64,000 nt of DNA from Halococcus salsus (lineage in GTDB: Archaea; Halobacteriota; Halobacteria; Halobacteriales; Halococcaceae), in the NCBI RefSeq assembly GCF_009900715.1, contig NZ_JAAAJC010000006.1, positions 14,916 to 78,915 of the forward strand, read 5' to 3'. The position numbers and the translations under genes were made by a program. The number at the start of each line of letters is the position of its first letter. Position 1 is the stretch's first letter. The notes below the pieces were generated by a model. It was given only the letters and a program-made list of their open reading frames with translations. It was not told the DNA's origin and did not search any database. Positions 53,993 through 63,721 of this stretch are shown piece by piece.

Positions 53993-54508
53993 GCGGAGAT
54001 GACCACACGAACCAGTATAGTGCTGTCGGACGTTCCGGTAGATCGCCGGTACTCACCGGGGAAAAGCGAAGCCCATGACCCGCCTCGCACGCCGTCCGCC
54101 GACCCCGAACACCCAACACCCGTGTTCGGTGGTCTGCTACCGAAGGCGAGTCCGATCACGACGGAACGGTTGCCCTCAGATGGCTCTCCAGCGACGTACA
54201 ATCCGGTGACGAGCGCGTGGATTTCCCCGACGTATGAATGGCAATGGGGAAGAGCCCTCCGAGCTTCCCCGTTGGTGTCCAGTTCCCTCGGTGGGTAAAC
54301 ACCTGAGCTTTCACCTGCCACCCATAGCGTCGGCCGGTGGCACGAGCAGGCGGTGGGCTCCCGCAACGGCGAGCCGGGGTCGGAGTTCGGTAGCATCGAG
54401 AACCGAGGGTTCTCGAACCGTGCCGCGGCCACCGACCTCATCGATCTTCGACGGGTCGCTACTTGTCGAAGCCCGTCCCTCGCGTGGGGTCGTCGGCGTC
54501 GCCTTCGT
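53993..54508. other. intergenic stretch, no recognised gene
   Basis: Minus- and plus-strand open frames here are Ser/Arg/Cys-rich and have no motif. A reading frame at 53929-54441 (minus) overlaps the reductase start. I see no tRNA or repeat. Confidence 0.4.
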
Positions 54509-55024
54509 TTACGTGAGCTCCCCGCTGACGGACGTTCCGTTCTCGAACTGCGAGGTGTACGATTGCTGGACGAACCGGCCGTTGTGGAGCAGTATCACCG
54601 AATGCGGGTCGGTTCCCGCATAGGGGACGGTGAACTCCAGGCGATAGAACGCGGCACAGCTCGTATTCTGGGGGTTGTCCGCAGCCTGTGGGCTCGTAAC
54701 GTTGATGAGGAACTGCGTTGGCCCGTTCGTCACCCGCGGCTGGTCGAGTGCCGCGCTCCGGCCGCGGACCGGGAGCGCTCCCGCGATGGTGTAGTTCGAA
54801 CGATGCTGCGTTGGCGCGTTCATCCGCAGCATTCGTATCCCGGGCTGGACGCCGGGGCCACAGTGCACTTCGCTGGGAGTGAAGTCCGTGACGACGAGCG
54901 TCTCGGACGACTGGTTGGGGGACACCTCCGAGTCGTCGACGAAGGGGAATCCAGCGATGCTTCCACCGATCATGAAGACGGTGATCGCGAGAGCGACGAG
55001 CCAGACCACACCTCTCGACTTCAT
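54509..55024 (-). CDS. membrane-anchored extracellular protein (171 aa)
   Basis: The 171-residue protein has an N-terminal helix (about residues 7-25, VVWLVALAITVFMIGGSIAG) that anchors it, then an acidic extracellular part with strands and Cys residues at about 55 and 121 that may form a disulfide. Gly/Ser/Asn-rich NTT-type sequons such as NVTS and NYTI could be glycosylated. ATG 55024 directly precedes the helix. Function unknown; it lies next to the bat-like regulator on the same strand. Confidence 0.6.
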   Translation of the reverse strand: MKSRGVVWLVALAITVFMIGGSIAGFPFVDDSEVSPNQSSETLVVTDFTPSEVHCGPGVQPGIRMLRMNAPTQHRSNYTIAGALPVRGRSAALDQPRVTNGPTQFLINVTSPQAADNPQNTSCAAFYRLEFTVPYAGTDPHSVILLHNGRFVQQSYTSQFENGTSVSGELT

Positions 55025-55177
55025 AACACTACCCCCGCGGATTCGTTTATATACCTGCCGAACCGGAGGTGCGTACGGCGAGGTCCGTCGCCACATCGCT
55101 TGGGGCGGCTCGCGGCCCCGGAACGACTCCCGACGGGCTTTTCGCCGAGACGCGGTCCCGTTCCCTGCCCCACAATC

Positions 55178-55846
55178 TCAGTTCCGCTCGTCTTCGTCGC
55201 TCTGGTCAACGAGGAGCGTGTCCGTGACGAGGTTCTTGGTCGCCCGTCGGAACCGCTCGGAGAGGGCCTGGTGGGAGATGTCGAGTTCGTCGGCGAGCTC
55301 CTGGGCGTTTATCTCACGTGGGATGTCGTAATAGCCCCGTTCGACGCCCGCGGTGAGGGCTTCGTACTGGCCCTCGGAGAGGTTGTGTCGGGCCTCTTCG
55401 AGTTCGTCGACCCCGTAGATACGGGTCACGTCCAGGCTGCATCCGCTTTCGCGGGCGTACTCGTTGGTCGCCGACAGCCCGTCCCGTTCGGGGAAGAACA
55501 CGCGGAGGTGCCACTCGCCGTCGCTCGCGGTGGCCTCCTGGACGGTCGCCCCCAGTTCGGCGACCATGTAGCCGATGATCTGGGCCCGCTCGGTCCACAC
55601 CATCCGGTAGAACCGCTCGCCCTCGACGTCGGCGAGGAGTTCGACCTCCGCGACGCTCGCGTCGTCCTCGAGTATCCCGGTCAACCCATCGAACTCCCCG
55701 TACGTCGCCCGCACGAACGGCACCACCCGGCTGGTCTCGTGGGCCACCACGCGGTCGACCTCGAACACCATGTCCGGACGGCGTTCGAGCGTGTCGTGGA
55801 GCGCGAACTCCGTCACCGGGATGCTGAACTCCGCTATCGTCGACAC
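55178..55846 (-). CDS. bat-like HTH-10 transcriptional regulator
   Basis: The 222-residue protein has a sensor region of alternating strands, then the HTH-10 domain at about residues 155-210: NLSEGQYEALTAGVERGYYDIPREI, followed by AQELADELDISHQALSERFRRATKNL. This is the same architecture as the regulator at 14658. It is divergent from the cyclodeaminase-GDH genes; the 202-base gap between the two starts could hold shared control elements, so it may regulate them. The ligand is unknown. Confidence 0.88.
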   Translation of the reverse strand: MSTIAEFSIPVTEFALHDTLERRPDMVFEVDRVVAHETSRVVPFVRATYGEFDGLTGILEDDASVAEVELLADVEGERFYRMVWTERAQIIGYMVAELGATVQEATASDGEWHLRVFFPERDGLSATNEYARESGCSLDVTRIYGVDELEEARHNLSEGQYEALTAGVERGYYDIPREINAQELADELDISHQALSERFRRATKNLVTDTLLVDQSDEDERN

Positions 55847-56048
55847 AACCGTTCGTCAGGACGCTTGCATATGAAGGTTTTGTCCGATGAGCGATGCCCT
55901 ATCTACGCGTCGAAGAGGGTGACGTTCGGATATCCGGTGAGCGTCGCTCAATACGACCCGCGAAACACGGCTCGGTATCGAACCCCCACCACACGACCGG
56001 TGCCAGTACGCTCTTGACCGTGCCGATGGTCCCACCAGGAGAACAGCG

Positions 56049-56660
56049 ATGACCGTCGCAAACCAGACCCTCGACGAGTTCCTCGCGAGCGTCGCGGCAC
56101 CCGCCGTAACGCCGAGCGGCGGTGCGGTCGCGGCCGTCGGTGGTGCGTTCGGCACCGCGCTCTGTGAGATGGCCTGCATCCACACCCTCGGGAAGGAGGA
56201 CCACGCCGATGTCCACACTGAGTTCGGGGCCCGTCGCGACGCGCTCGAAGGACATCGAACCCGGCTGCTGGAGCTCGCCGATGAGGACGTGGTCGCGGTC
56301 GAGGAGCTACAGTCGGCTTTCAAGTCGTCGGACGACGGCGGTCGTGCCGAGTCGGTTCAGGAGCGGGTACGCCACGCCGTCGACGTCCCCGTCGCGGTCG
56401 CCGAGTGCTGTCTCGACGTCCTCGAACACGCGACGGCGGCGACGGCGAGGGGCAACCCGAACACCCTCGCCGATACCGGAACCGGGGCGTTGCTCGCCCG
56501 TTCGGCCCTTCGGTCGTCGGTCCTCACGGCGCGGACGAACCTGGAGCTACTGGAGGACCCGACCACGGTTTCGGGGACGAACAGCCGATTGGATACCATC
56601 AGCGACGAGAGCGACGACGCGCTCTCGCGAATAACGTCGAACCTCGAACGAAGGGGATGA
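56049..56660 (+). CDS. formiminotetrahydrofolate cyclodeaminase/methenyl-THF cyclohydrolase-like (FchA/FTCD-C)
   Basis: The 203-residue all-helical protein belongs to the formiminotransferase-cyclodeaminase C-terminal family (FchA), which converts 5-formimino-THF to 5,10-methenyl-THF with ammonia release or hydrolyses methenyl-THF. The N-terminal TPSGGAVAAVGGAFGTALCEMACIHTLG is the family signature, and later helices contain ARGNPNTLADTGTGALLARSAL. Length is normal. GDH begins 126 bases downstream on the same strand. The pair is suggestive of folate-linked amino acid (histidine-type) breakdown, an inference from order. Confidence 0.85.
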   Translation: MTVANQTLDEFLASVAAPAVTPSGGAVAAVGGAFGTALCEMACIHTLGKEDHADVHTEFGARRDALEGHRTRLLELADEDVVAVEELQSAFKSSDDGGRAESVQERVRHAVDVPVAVAECCLDVLEHATAATARGNPNTLADTGTGALLARSALRSSVLTARTNLELLEDPTTVSGTNSRLDTISDESDDALSRITSNLERRG

Positions 56661-56786
56661 CCCGGTCTCGGAGGGTCCCGTGTGGGCCACGCTTCTCGCG
56701 CGAAGACGACTACGGTCATCGATGGGGAGGGAGACGTCGCAAGCCACACTTCTTTCCGGGAGGGTCACCGAGAGCCGTTCCACCAA

Positions 56787-58076
56787 ATGAGCGAGGACAC
56801 GTCCGCATCTTCGAACGGGTCGTCGAGTCCCGACGCGGAACACTCGATCGGTGAAACGGCACAACAACAGCTCACGCAGGCCGCTGCCTACGTCGACGTC
56901 GATCCGGACATCATCGAACAGCTCCACCACCCCAGCAAAATACAGGAGGTCACCATCCCGGTCAGGCGGGACGACGGGACCGTCGACGTCTTCACCGGCT
57001 ATCGGGCACAGCACGACAGCGTCCGCGGGCCCTACAAGGGTGGGCTGCGCTACAGCCCGGAAGTCGATCGGGACGAGTGCGTCGGGCTGGCGATGTTGAT
57101 GACATGGAAGTGTGCGGTGATGGACCTCCCGTTCGGCGGCGCGAAAGGCGGTGTGCGGGTGAACCCGAAGGAGCTGAGCGAGATCGAAACCGAACGGCTC
57201 ACGCGCCGATTGACCCACGAGTTCAGTTCGTTCATCGGTCCGACGAAGGACATCCCCGCCCCGGATATCGGGACCGACTCCCAGGTCATGGGCTGGATCA
57301 TGGACGCGTACAGCATGCGAAACGGCGAGACGACGTCCGGGGTCGTGACCGGGAAGCGTCCGGCCATCGGTGGCAGTTACGGGCGCTCCGAGGCACCGGG
57401 CCGGAGCGTCGCGATCGTCACCCGGGAGGCCTGTGGACACTACGACCGGCCGCTCGACGAAACGACGGTCGCAGTCCAGGGCTTCGGGAGCGTCGGGGCG
57501 ACCGCAGCGCGGATACTGGACAGCTGGGGAGCGACGGTCACGGCGGTCAGCGACGTCGACGGAGCGATCCGCGACCCGACGGGGCTCGACGTCGCGGACA
57601 TCGACACCGAGGGGCCGCTGACCGATGCCGCGACCGATGAAAGCATCGAGACGATCTCGAACGAGACGCTGCTCGAACTCGACGTCGACGTTCTCATCCC
57701 GGCCGCGATAGGGAACGTGGTCACGGACGAGAACGTCGACGACGTCGAGGCCGACCTCATCGTCGAGGGCGCGAACGGGCCGACGACGCCCGCAGCCGAC
57801 GAGGCCCTCGAAGACCGTGGCGTCCCGGTCATCCCGGACATCCTCGCGAACGCCGGCGGCGTGACGGTGAGCTACTTCGAGTGGCTCCAGGACATCAACC
57901 GACGAGCCTGGTCGAAAGAGCGGGTGAACGAGGAGCTCGAGGACGAAATGCTGACGGCCTGGCAGGGCGTTCGGGACGAGTTCGAGGAGCGCTCCGTCTC
58001 GTGGCGCGATGCCGCGTACATCGTCGCGCTCTCGCGGATCGCCGAGGCCTACGACGAACGCGGACTCTGGCCGTAG
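56787..58076 (+). CDS. gdhB: glutamate dehydrogenase
   Basis: The 429-residue oxidative deaminating enzyme interconverts glutamate and 2-oxoglutarate with NAD(P). Substrate-binding Lys84 ([11 protein letters not shown]) and catalytic Lys120 ([12 protein letters not shown]) and Asp160 (DIGT) are present. The Rossmann motif is GFGSVGATA at residues 232-240. The length fits a hexameric archaeal GDH. ATG 56787 is chosen because upstream residues are unlike the family; a 20-residue Ser-rich N-terminus is present. The gene lies downstream of the cyclodeaminase. Gene symbol is by family; NAD or NADP specificity is not determined. Confidence 0.92.
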   Translation: MSEDTSASSNGSSSPDAEHSIGETAQQQLTQAAAYVDVDPDIIEQLHHPSKIQEVTIPVRRDDGTVDVFTGYRAQHDSVRGPYKGGLRYSPEVDRDECVGLAMLMTWKCAVMDLPFGGAKGGVRVNPKELSEIETERLTRRLTHEFSSFIGPTKDIPAPDIGTDSQVMGWIMDAYSMRNGETTSGVVTGKRPAIGGSYGRSEAPGRSVAIVTREACGHYDRPLDETTVAVQGFGSVGATAARILDSWGATVTAVSDVDGAIRDPTGLDVADIDTEGPLTDAATDESIETISNETLLELDVDVLIPAAIGNVVTDENVDDVEADLIVEGANGPTTPAADEALEDRGVPVIPDILANAGGVTVSYFEWLQDINRRAWSKERVNEELEDEMLTAWQGVRDEFEERSVSWRDAAYIVALSRIAEAYDERGLWP

Positions 58077-58193
58077 CACCGTTCAGGCGGCCTCGGCCAT
58101 CCCGTGCGGAACGGCGTCTCGCCGTTCCGAACCGTCGGGGGACGAGACACGACGGAGATGAGTTTATGAGGGAGCGGTGCTATCTCGTAGCAA

Positions 58194-58385
58194 ATGGACA
58201 CGTGCCCGATCTGCGACGGCTCCCTCGCCTCGGAACGGCCACGGCATCGAGTGATACTCGAAGTGGAGGACAGGACCCGTTCGGTGAGCCAGATCACGAC
58301 CGACGAAACCCCCATCAGACGGTTGTGCGTCAACCGACGGGTCTGTATCGAGTGTTGGATGAGCATCGAGGAACGTCTCTCGTAG
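58194..58385 (+). CDS. zinc-finger small protein (63 aa)
   Basis: The 63-residue protein has CPIC (Cys4, Cys7) at the N-terminus and C...CIEC (Cys45, Cys51, Cys54) near the end, giving a likely four-Cys zinc site. Between them is a strand RHRVILEVEDRTRSVSQITTD. It is compact, acidic to neutral and soluble. The gene follows GDH on the same strand. Function unknown. Confidence 0.6.
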   Translation: MDTCPICDGSLASERPRHRVILEVEDRTRSVSQITTDETPIRRLCVNRRVCIECWMSIEERLS

Positions 58386-58849
58386 GATCGTGGGGGAAGC
58401 TCGGGGCCAGTTCGACCAGTTCACACGTTCCGCCAGTCCGCAAGTCGGGCGGCGAATGCCCTTTCAGAGACCGACCCGAGACCGGAGGTCGTCCGCCCAA
58501 ACCGGTTTCGGCTGGGACGGTTCCAGTGTCGACAGCGTGTACCAATAGCGCTTTCTGAGATCGACTGCCGCCAGCTCACCGCTGTCCCTCCCCTCGAGGC
58601 ATCACTCGGACCTCGTTCAACGGTTCGTTCGGCGGTCGATTCGGCGCGTCCGTTCCCTCTTTGTCAGACACGCCTCGGACCAGAAGCGCACACCAACTCG
58701 TCACGCTGGCGCGTTCCACGAGAGCACGACCGTGTAAAATCGTGTATATCGATTGGATTTTCTCAACCTACGAATAACTGATTGAGCTATGCAACTTAAA
58801 TAACTAGACATCTACCTTACTGCTGAAGGGCGACGAGTAAGAGTTGGAG
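58386..58849. promoter_or_regulatory. intergenic stretch with a promoter for the HTH-membrane gene
   Basis: CTTAAATAA at 58795-58803 is a good archaeal TATA-like box about 47 bases before ATG 58850; the sequence around 58741-58790 is unusually AT-rich for this half of the window. No gene is recognised in the remaining stretch. Confidence 0.45.
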
Positions 58850-59389
58850 ATGGCATCGAAACAACTGAGCGAATACGAAATACACGATGTACTCCGGAAC
58901 GAACGGCGTACTCGGCTGCTAGAACGCCTCCAGGAAGCGCATGACACCGTCACGCTCCGGGAGTTGTCCGAACACATCGCGGCGCTCGAAACCGGGGAGA
59001 CGCCGCCACCACGTCGGGTGCGCGAAAGCGTCTACAACTCTTGTCACCAGTCACACCTCCCGAAGCTCCACCGGATGGGCGTCGTCGAGTACGAACCCGA
59101 CCGGAAACTCGTCGGACTGGGTGAGACGTGGTTCCAGGTGAGCCCGTACATGAACCCCAGCGCCGAGAGCGCCATCGTGTGGCCGGCTTACAGCTTGCTG
59201 GTCGGGTCGGTCGGGATGGTGGTCATCGCGCTCTCCAGCCTCGGTGTGGCGTTCTTCGACGCGGTCCCGATCCTGGGCTGGGTCGGCCTCATCCTCGCCG
59301 TCAGTATCGCGTCCGCGCTCTATCGAGGACACATCTCGAACCGAGAGGATCCGGTCAGGGCGTGGTTCGAGGGCCGAGGGGACCTCTAA
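58850..59389 (+). CDS. membrane-tethered winged-helix protein, DUF7344-type
   Basis: The 179-residue protein has an N-terminal winged helix (YEIHDVLRNERRTRLLERLQ, then TLRELSEHIAALETGETPPP and a C-terminal helix ending QSHLPKLHRMGVVEYEPDRKLVGL). Two transmembrane helices follow (about residues 110-131 and 137-155) and a charged cytoplasmic end. This DUF7344 plus two-helix layout occurs widely in haloarchaea and suggests a membrane-bound DNA-binding regulator. ATG 58850 follows the TATA-like box; a TTG six bases upstream is unlikely. Confidence 0.8.
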   Translation: MASKQLSEYEIHDVLRNERRTRLLERLQEAHDTVTLRELSEHIAALETGETPPPRRVRESVYNSCHQSHLPKLHRMGVVEYEPDRKLVGLGETWFQVSPYMNPSAESAIVWPAYSLLVGSVGMVVIALSSLGVAFFDAVPILGWVGLILAVSIASALYRGHISNREDPVRAWFEGRGDL

Positions 59390-59628
59390 CCACGACGACG
59401 AGTCGCCGACGCTCTTCTGTGAAAACGTAACCCCGGGATCGAGGTCGGAGCGACGAGCGAGACGAACACCGTGGTTTCGGTGGATATCGGAGGTCGTCGC
59501 CGTCGGTGCTCCGACAGGGACCGCGACCAAGTCGATGACGGCGTTCACCCGAACCGAATTCGGTGTCGTCTCCGTGAGGCAGTCGCCCGGTAATCGGGTT
59601 TTTACGCCCGGAGACCGCACCAGCGGAT

Positions 59629-61317
59629 ATGACCGACCCCACAACCCTCGACGTGACCCTCGTGGACGGCTACGTCGACGAACCCGCCCACTTCGGGGTC
59701 CCGCCGTACGTCTCGACCTACCCGCGGTTCACCGCCGGCGCGCTGGTGGATGCCGGCGTTCCCGAAGAGCGGATCACCTACCACACCATCGACGAGCTCC
59801 GCGAGGAGAAGGCCAACTGGCGCGACGTGGCCGAGGCCGACCTCACGATCTACCTCGGCGGGATGACGGTCCCCGGGAAGTACGTCGGTGGAACCCCGGC
59901 CGAACCCGACGAAATGAAGGAGATCGCGTGGGTCGCGGAAGGGACCACGCTGCTCGGTGGCCCCGTCAGGTTCGGCGTCGGCGAGGAGAACGCGGGCGGG
60001 CAGGAGATGGAGCGCAAGGACCTCGACTTCGAGTTCGTGGCGAAGGGCGACGTCGAGGCGGCGGCCCACGACCTCGTCGAGAGTGGTTTGGAGGGGTTCG
60101 GGAACCGGATGCGCGACGTCGAGGAGGTCACGCGGTGGGCCCGCGAGGGCGCGTTCGTGGTCGAGAGCCACCCGAACCACCCCGACTACCTGATCTGTGA
60201 GATCGAGACCTCGCGCGGCTGTGCCTACCGGTGTTCGTTCTGTACCGAACCGCTCTACGGCAACCCGTCCTTCCGTCCCCCGGAGTCCATCGTCAGGGAG
60301 GTCGAAGCGCTCTACGAGGCGGGGGTTCGCCACTTCCGGCTCGGCCGCCAAGCCGACCTGCTGGCCTACGGCGGCGATGGCGAGGCCCCGAACCCCGAGG
60401 CGCTCCGCGACCTCTACGGCGGCATCCGCGAGGTGGCTCCCGACCTCGGTACCCTCCACCTCGACAACATCAACCCGATCACCATCGTCCGCTGGCCCGA
60501 GGAATCGAGGGAGGGCCTCGAGATCATCGCCGAGCACAACACCCCCGGTGACACGGCCGCGTTCGGGCTCGAAAGCGCCGACCCCGTTGTGCAGGAACAG
60601 AACGATTTGAACGTGACCGCCGACGAGTGTTTCCGGGCGGTCGAGATCGTCAACGAGGCCGCGGGCTGGCGACCCGACGAGGACCGACTCCCCAAACTTC
60701 TCCCCGGGATCAACCTCCTCCACGGTCTCGCGGGCGAGCGCGAGGAGACCTACGAACTGAACAAGCAGTTCCTCCACCGGGTCTACGACGCCGGACTCTC
60801 GCTCCGACGGGTCAACATCCGGCAGGTGATGGCCTTCGCAGGCACGAAGATGAACGAAACTGGGACCGCGATCGCCGACGACCACAAGAAGCTCTTCAAG
60901 CGCTACAAACGCGAGGTCCGCGAGGAGATCGACAACCCGATGCTCGGGCGCGTCGCCCCCGTCGGTACCCTGCTCCCGGACGTCCACCTCGAATACCATC
61001 AGGACGGCACGACCTTCGGCCGACAGCTCGGCACCTACCCGTTGCTCGTGGGGATCCCCGGCGAGCAGCCGCTCGGCGAGACGGTGGACATCGCCGTCAC
61101 GGACCACGGCTATCGGTCGGTGTCGGGCGTTCCCGCCCCGCTCGACCTCAACGCGGCCTCGATGGACGAGCTCGCGGCGCTGCCCGGGCTCGGCAAACAG
61201 CGCGCGGGCACGCTGGTGGTGAACCGACCCTACGGCTCGCCCGACGAGGCGAGCGACACGCTCGGCGTCGACCTCCCGAGCTTCGCGACCGCACGAACGC
61301 CCGAGGGCGCGGACTGA
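59629..61317 (+). CDS. radical SAM protein with C-terminal HhH domain
   Basis: The 562-residue protein has an N-terminal B12-binding-like Rossmann region (about residues 1-150). The radical SAM core has the cluster motif CAYRCSFC (Cys198, Cys202, Cys205) in EIETSRGCAYRC, and a later linker with LPKLLPGINLLHGL. The end has a TRAM-like stretch and a helix-hairpin-helix motif, DLNAASMDELAALPGLGKQRA, near residue 505. The combination resembles archaeal radical SAM proteins of unknown reaction. No neighbour gives a substrate. Confidence 0.85.
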   Translation: MTDPTTLDVTLVDGYVDEPAHFGVPPYVSTYPRFTAGALVDAGVPEERITYHTIDELREEKANWRDVAEADLTIYLGGMTVPGKYVGGTPAEPDEMKEIAWVAEGTTLLGGPVRFGVGEENAGGQEMERKDLDFEFVAKGDVEAAAHDLVESGLEGFGNRMRDVEEVTRWAREGAFVVESHPNHPDYLICEIETSRGCAYRCSFCTEPLYGNPSFRPPESIVREVEALYEAGVRHFRLGRQADLLAYGGDGEAPNPEALRDLYGGIREVAPDLGTLHLDNINPITIVRWPEESREGLEIIAEHNTPGDTAAFGLESADPVVQEQNDLNVTADECFRAVEIVNEAAGWRPDEDRLPKLLPGINLLHGLAGEREETYELNKQFLHRVYDAGLSLRRVNIRQVMAFAGTKMNETGTAIADDHKKLFKRYKREVREEIDNPMLGRVAPVGTLLPDVHLEYHQDGTTFGRQLGTYPLLVGIPGEQPLGETVDIAVTDHGYRSVSGVPAPLDLNAASMDELAALPGLGKQRAGTLVVNRPYGSPDEASDTLGVDLPSFATARTPEGAD

Positions 61318-61362
61318 CCCCGACCCAGAAGGGCTTTGTCGATGGCTTTCCCAGACCGGGCA

Positions 61363-63165
61363 ATGAGCCGCGAGGTCGCCGTGAGCGTCGTCCTTCCCGC
61401 TTATAACGAGGAGGCCACGCTCGCGGGGACCGTCGAAACCACGCTCTCGACCCTCGACTCGTTTCTCCCCGACGGGTCCTTCGAGGTCCTGATCGCCGAG
61501 GACGGCTGCGACGACGCTACCCCCGAGATCGCGACCCGCCTCGCGAACGAGGACGACCGGGTTCGCCACGTTCACAGCGACGAGCGGCTCGGCCGCGGCG
61601 GGGCGCTCGTTCAGGCCTTCACGGCCGCCGAGGGTGAGACCCTCGCGTATCTCGACACCGACCTCGCGACGGACATGACCCACCTCGAAACGCTGGTCGA
61701 GAGCGTGCGCTCGGGCGAGTACGACGTCGCCACGGGCTCCCGACTCCTCGGGACGAGTGACGCCGACCGGCCCGCGAACCGCGACGTCCCGAGCAAGGTC
61801 TTCAACCGGCTCGTCAGGCTGTTCCTGCGCTCGTCGGTTCGCGACCACCAGTGCGGATTCAAGGCGTTCTCCCGCGAGGTGTTCGAGGACGTCGTCCCGG
61901 CGATCGACGACGACCACTGGTTCTGGGACACCGAACTCCTCGTGCGCGCCCAGCGCGCCGGCTACCGGGTCAACGAGTTCCCCGTCGCCTGGACGCCGAA
62001 GGGCGACACGAAGGTCGACTTCGTCCGCGACGTGCTCGGGATGGGCGGCGGGATCCTCCGGACATGGTGGCAGGTCATCGTCGCCCCGCGGATCACCCGG
62101 CGGGTCACGCTCGCCGCCGGCACCCTCCTGACGGTTCTCGCGGTCGTCCTGATGACCCAGTATCTCGAAGTGTCGAGCGTGCTCGACGCCATCGAGGGGG
62201 CCGACCTCGCCCTGGTGGCCGTCTCGGCGCTGGTCTACGCGCTCTCGTGGCCGGTCCGTGGCGTGCGCTACCGCGATATCCTCGCCGAGCTCGGTTTCGA
62301 GGAGGGCGTGGGCTTCCTCACGGGTGCGGTGTTCGTCTCCCAGACGGGGAACCTCGTCTTCCCGGCGCGGGCGGGCGACGCGGTCCGGGCCTACGTCGTG
62401 AAGACCCGCCGCCGGGTGCCCTACCCTGCCGGCTTCGCCTCGCTCGCTGTCGAGCGCGTCTTCGACCTCCTCACCATCACCCTGCTCGCGGGCGTGGTCT
62501 TCCTCGGGCTCGCCGCGACCGGCGCGACCAGCCTCACCGGGCTCGCCGCGACCGTCGCGGGCGGCCACCAGAGCGGCCAGCTCGCCGTGACGGTCGCGGG
62601 CGGGATCGGTATCGCCGCCATCGCCGCCGTGGGGCTCATCGTCGCCAGCGCGAGTTCGGACTCGAACCTCGTCCGCCGCGGTGTGCGGGCCATCAGCACG
62701 GACGCCTACGCCGACACGGTCGCCGGCGTCATCGAACGTTTCGTCGGCGATATCCAGGCCGTCGCCAGCGACCGTGGCGCGTTCGTTCGCGTCGGCGCGT
62801 CGAGTCTCCTCATCTGGACGCTCGACGTCGTGACCGCGCTCGTCGTCTTCGCCGCGTTCGACGTCTCGGCGGCCCCGTCGACCCTCCTCGCGGTCGGCTT
62901 CTTCGCGGTGAGCGTCGGCAACCTCGCGAAGGTCCTCCCACTCTCGCCCGGCGGCATCGGTCTCTACGAGGGCGCGTTCGCGCTCCTCGTCACGGGGCTC
63001 TCGCCGGTCGGCTTCTCGGTCGCGCTCGCGGTCGCCATCGTCGACCACGCCGTGAAGAACGTCGTCACCGTCATCGGGGGTCTCGTCTCGATGGCGGTCC
63101 TCAACGTCTCGCTCACCACCGCCGTCGAGGAGGGCCAAGAGGTCGAGGCCGCGCCCACGGAATAA
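61363..63165 (+). CDS. glycosyltransferase 2 + flippase-like fusion, AglD-like
   Basis: The 600-residue protein combines a GT2 domain at residues 1-240 (VVLPAYNEEATLAGTV, DxD motif Asp98-Thr-Asp100 in YLDTDLATD, and VRDHQCGFKAFSREVF) with a C-terminal membrane part of about eight helices belonging to the lysylphosphatidylglycerol synthase/flippase-like (UPF0104) group. This two-part architecture is that of haloarchaeal AglD, a dolichol-phosphate hexose synthase in S-layer N-glycosylation. ATG 61363 is chosen because the GT starts there; the upstream MSMAFPDRA is less likely. Its exact glycosylation role here is family inference. Confidence 0.88.
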   Translation: MSREVAVSVVLPAYNEEATLAGTVETTLSTLDSFLPDGSFEVLIAEDGCDDATPEIATRLANEDDRVRHVHSDERLGRGGALVQAFTAAEGETLAYLDTDLATDMTHLETLVESVRSGEYDVATGSRLLGTSDADRPANRDVPSKVFNRLVRLFLRSSVRDHQCGFKAFSREVFEDVVPAIDDDHWFWDTELLVRAQRAGYRVNEFPVAWTPKGDTKVDFVRDVLGMGGGILRTWWQVIVAPRITRRVTLAAGTLLTVLAVVLMTQYLEVSSVLDAIEGADLALVAVSALVYALSWPVRGVRYRDILAELGFEEGVGFLTGAVFVSQTGNLVFPARAGDAVRAYVVKTRRRVPYPAGFASLAVERVFDLLTITLLAGVVFLGLAATGATSLTGLAATVAGGHQSGQLAVTVAGGIGIAAIAAVGLIVASASSDSNLVRRGVRAISTDAYADTVAGVIERFVGDIQAVASDRGAFVRVGASSLLIWTLDVVTALVVFAAFDVSAAPSTLLAVGFFAVSVGNLAKVLPLSPGGIGLYEGAFALLVTGLSPVGFSVALAVAIVDHAVKNVVTVIGGLVSMAVLNVSLTTAVEEGQEVEAAPTE

Positions 63166-63171
63166 GCCCCC

Positions 63172-63600
63172 ACCTTTTGCTGCGCTCACTCCGTTCGCTG
63201 GCAAAATGTGGATCAAAAGCGCGTCGGACTCCCACCGGAAGAGCGAAGCTCTTCCGTGCTGCTCGAAAATGCGGAGCGTTTTCGGCATCGCGAAACGCCT
63301 CCGGCGTTTCGAACGATCTCGCTCGCTCCGCTCGCGAGAACGATGGTCACCCTCGCGCCCGCTCACTCGCTTCGCTCACGGCTTCCTGCGGTCGCCGTTC
63401 GCCTCGTGGCCTCCCGGTGGTCGGCCACGCCCCGTTCCCCGTTCGCATCCCTGGTTCTCCCTTCGGTCGAACCTCGCGCCGCTCGCTCGCGGTACGATCA
63501 CTGACTATCCGCGCCTGCGAACCGCTTCCGTACCGCCTACCGCAACCGCACAGCACCGCACCGCCGAAGCCCTCGCTCACTTCGTTCGCTCGCCCTTCAT
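63172..63600. repeat. array of perfect short-loop hairpins
   Basis: Three near-perfect hairpins lie within 76 bases: CGGAAGAGC-GAA-GCTCTTCCG (63236-63256), AAAATGC-GGA-GCGTTTT (63266-63282, one GU pair), and CGAAACGCC-TCC-GGCGTTTCG (63291-63311). Each has a 7- to 9-base stem and a three-base loop. Further self-complementary CGCTCACTCCGTTCGCT-type stretches occur to about 63600. No gene is supported between AglD and the next regulator. They may act as terminator, RNA structure or DNA cruciform elements. Confidence 0.65.
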
Positions 63601-63721
63601 CCACCAGGAACAGCACCGCGAGCGCACGGCCGCCCGCCACCGCGGGCCGCGTCCGCCCCGCGGCCGCACCGCCGCTCGCCGCTGCGGAAATCGTTTTCAC
63701 CCGGCGCGTCGGAGACGAGGT

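Noticed and set aside
52757-54298. A 513-codon plus-strand frame
   Set aside because: It lies opposite the small membrane protein and aldo/keto reductase genes, and the motifs belong to the other strand.
54353-56017. A 554-codon plus-strand frame
   Set aside because: It is antisense to the membrane-anchored protein and the HTH-10 regulator, both of which have clear domain structure.
56547-58079. A 510-codon minus-strand frame
   Set aside because: It is antisense to the GDH gene, which has complete active-site motifs.
59602-63366. A 1254-codon open frame on the minus strand
   Set aside because: It is antisense to the radical SAM and AglD-like genes; its Arg/Glu/Gly-rich composition is a GC artefact.
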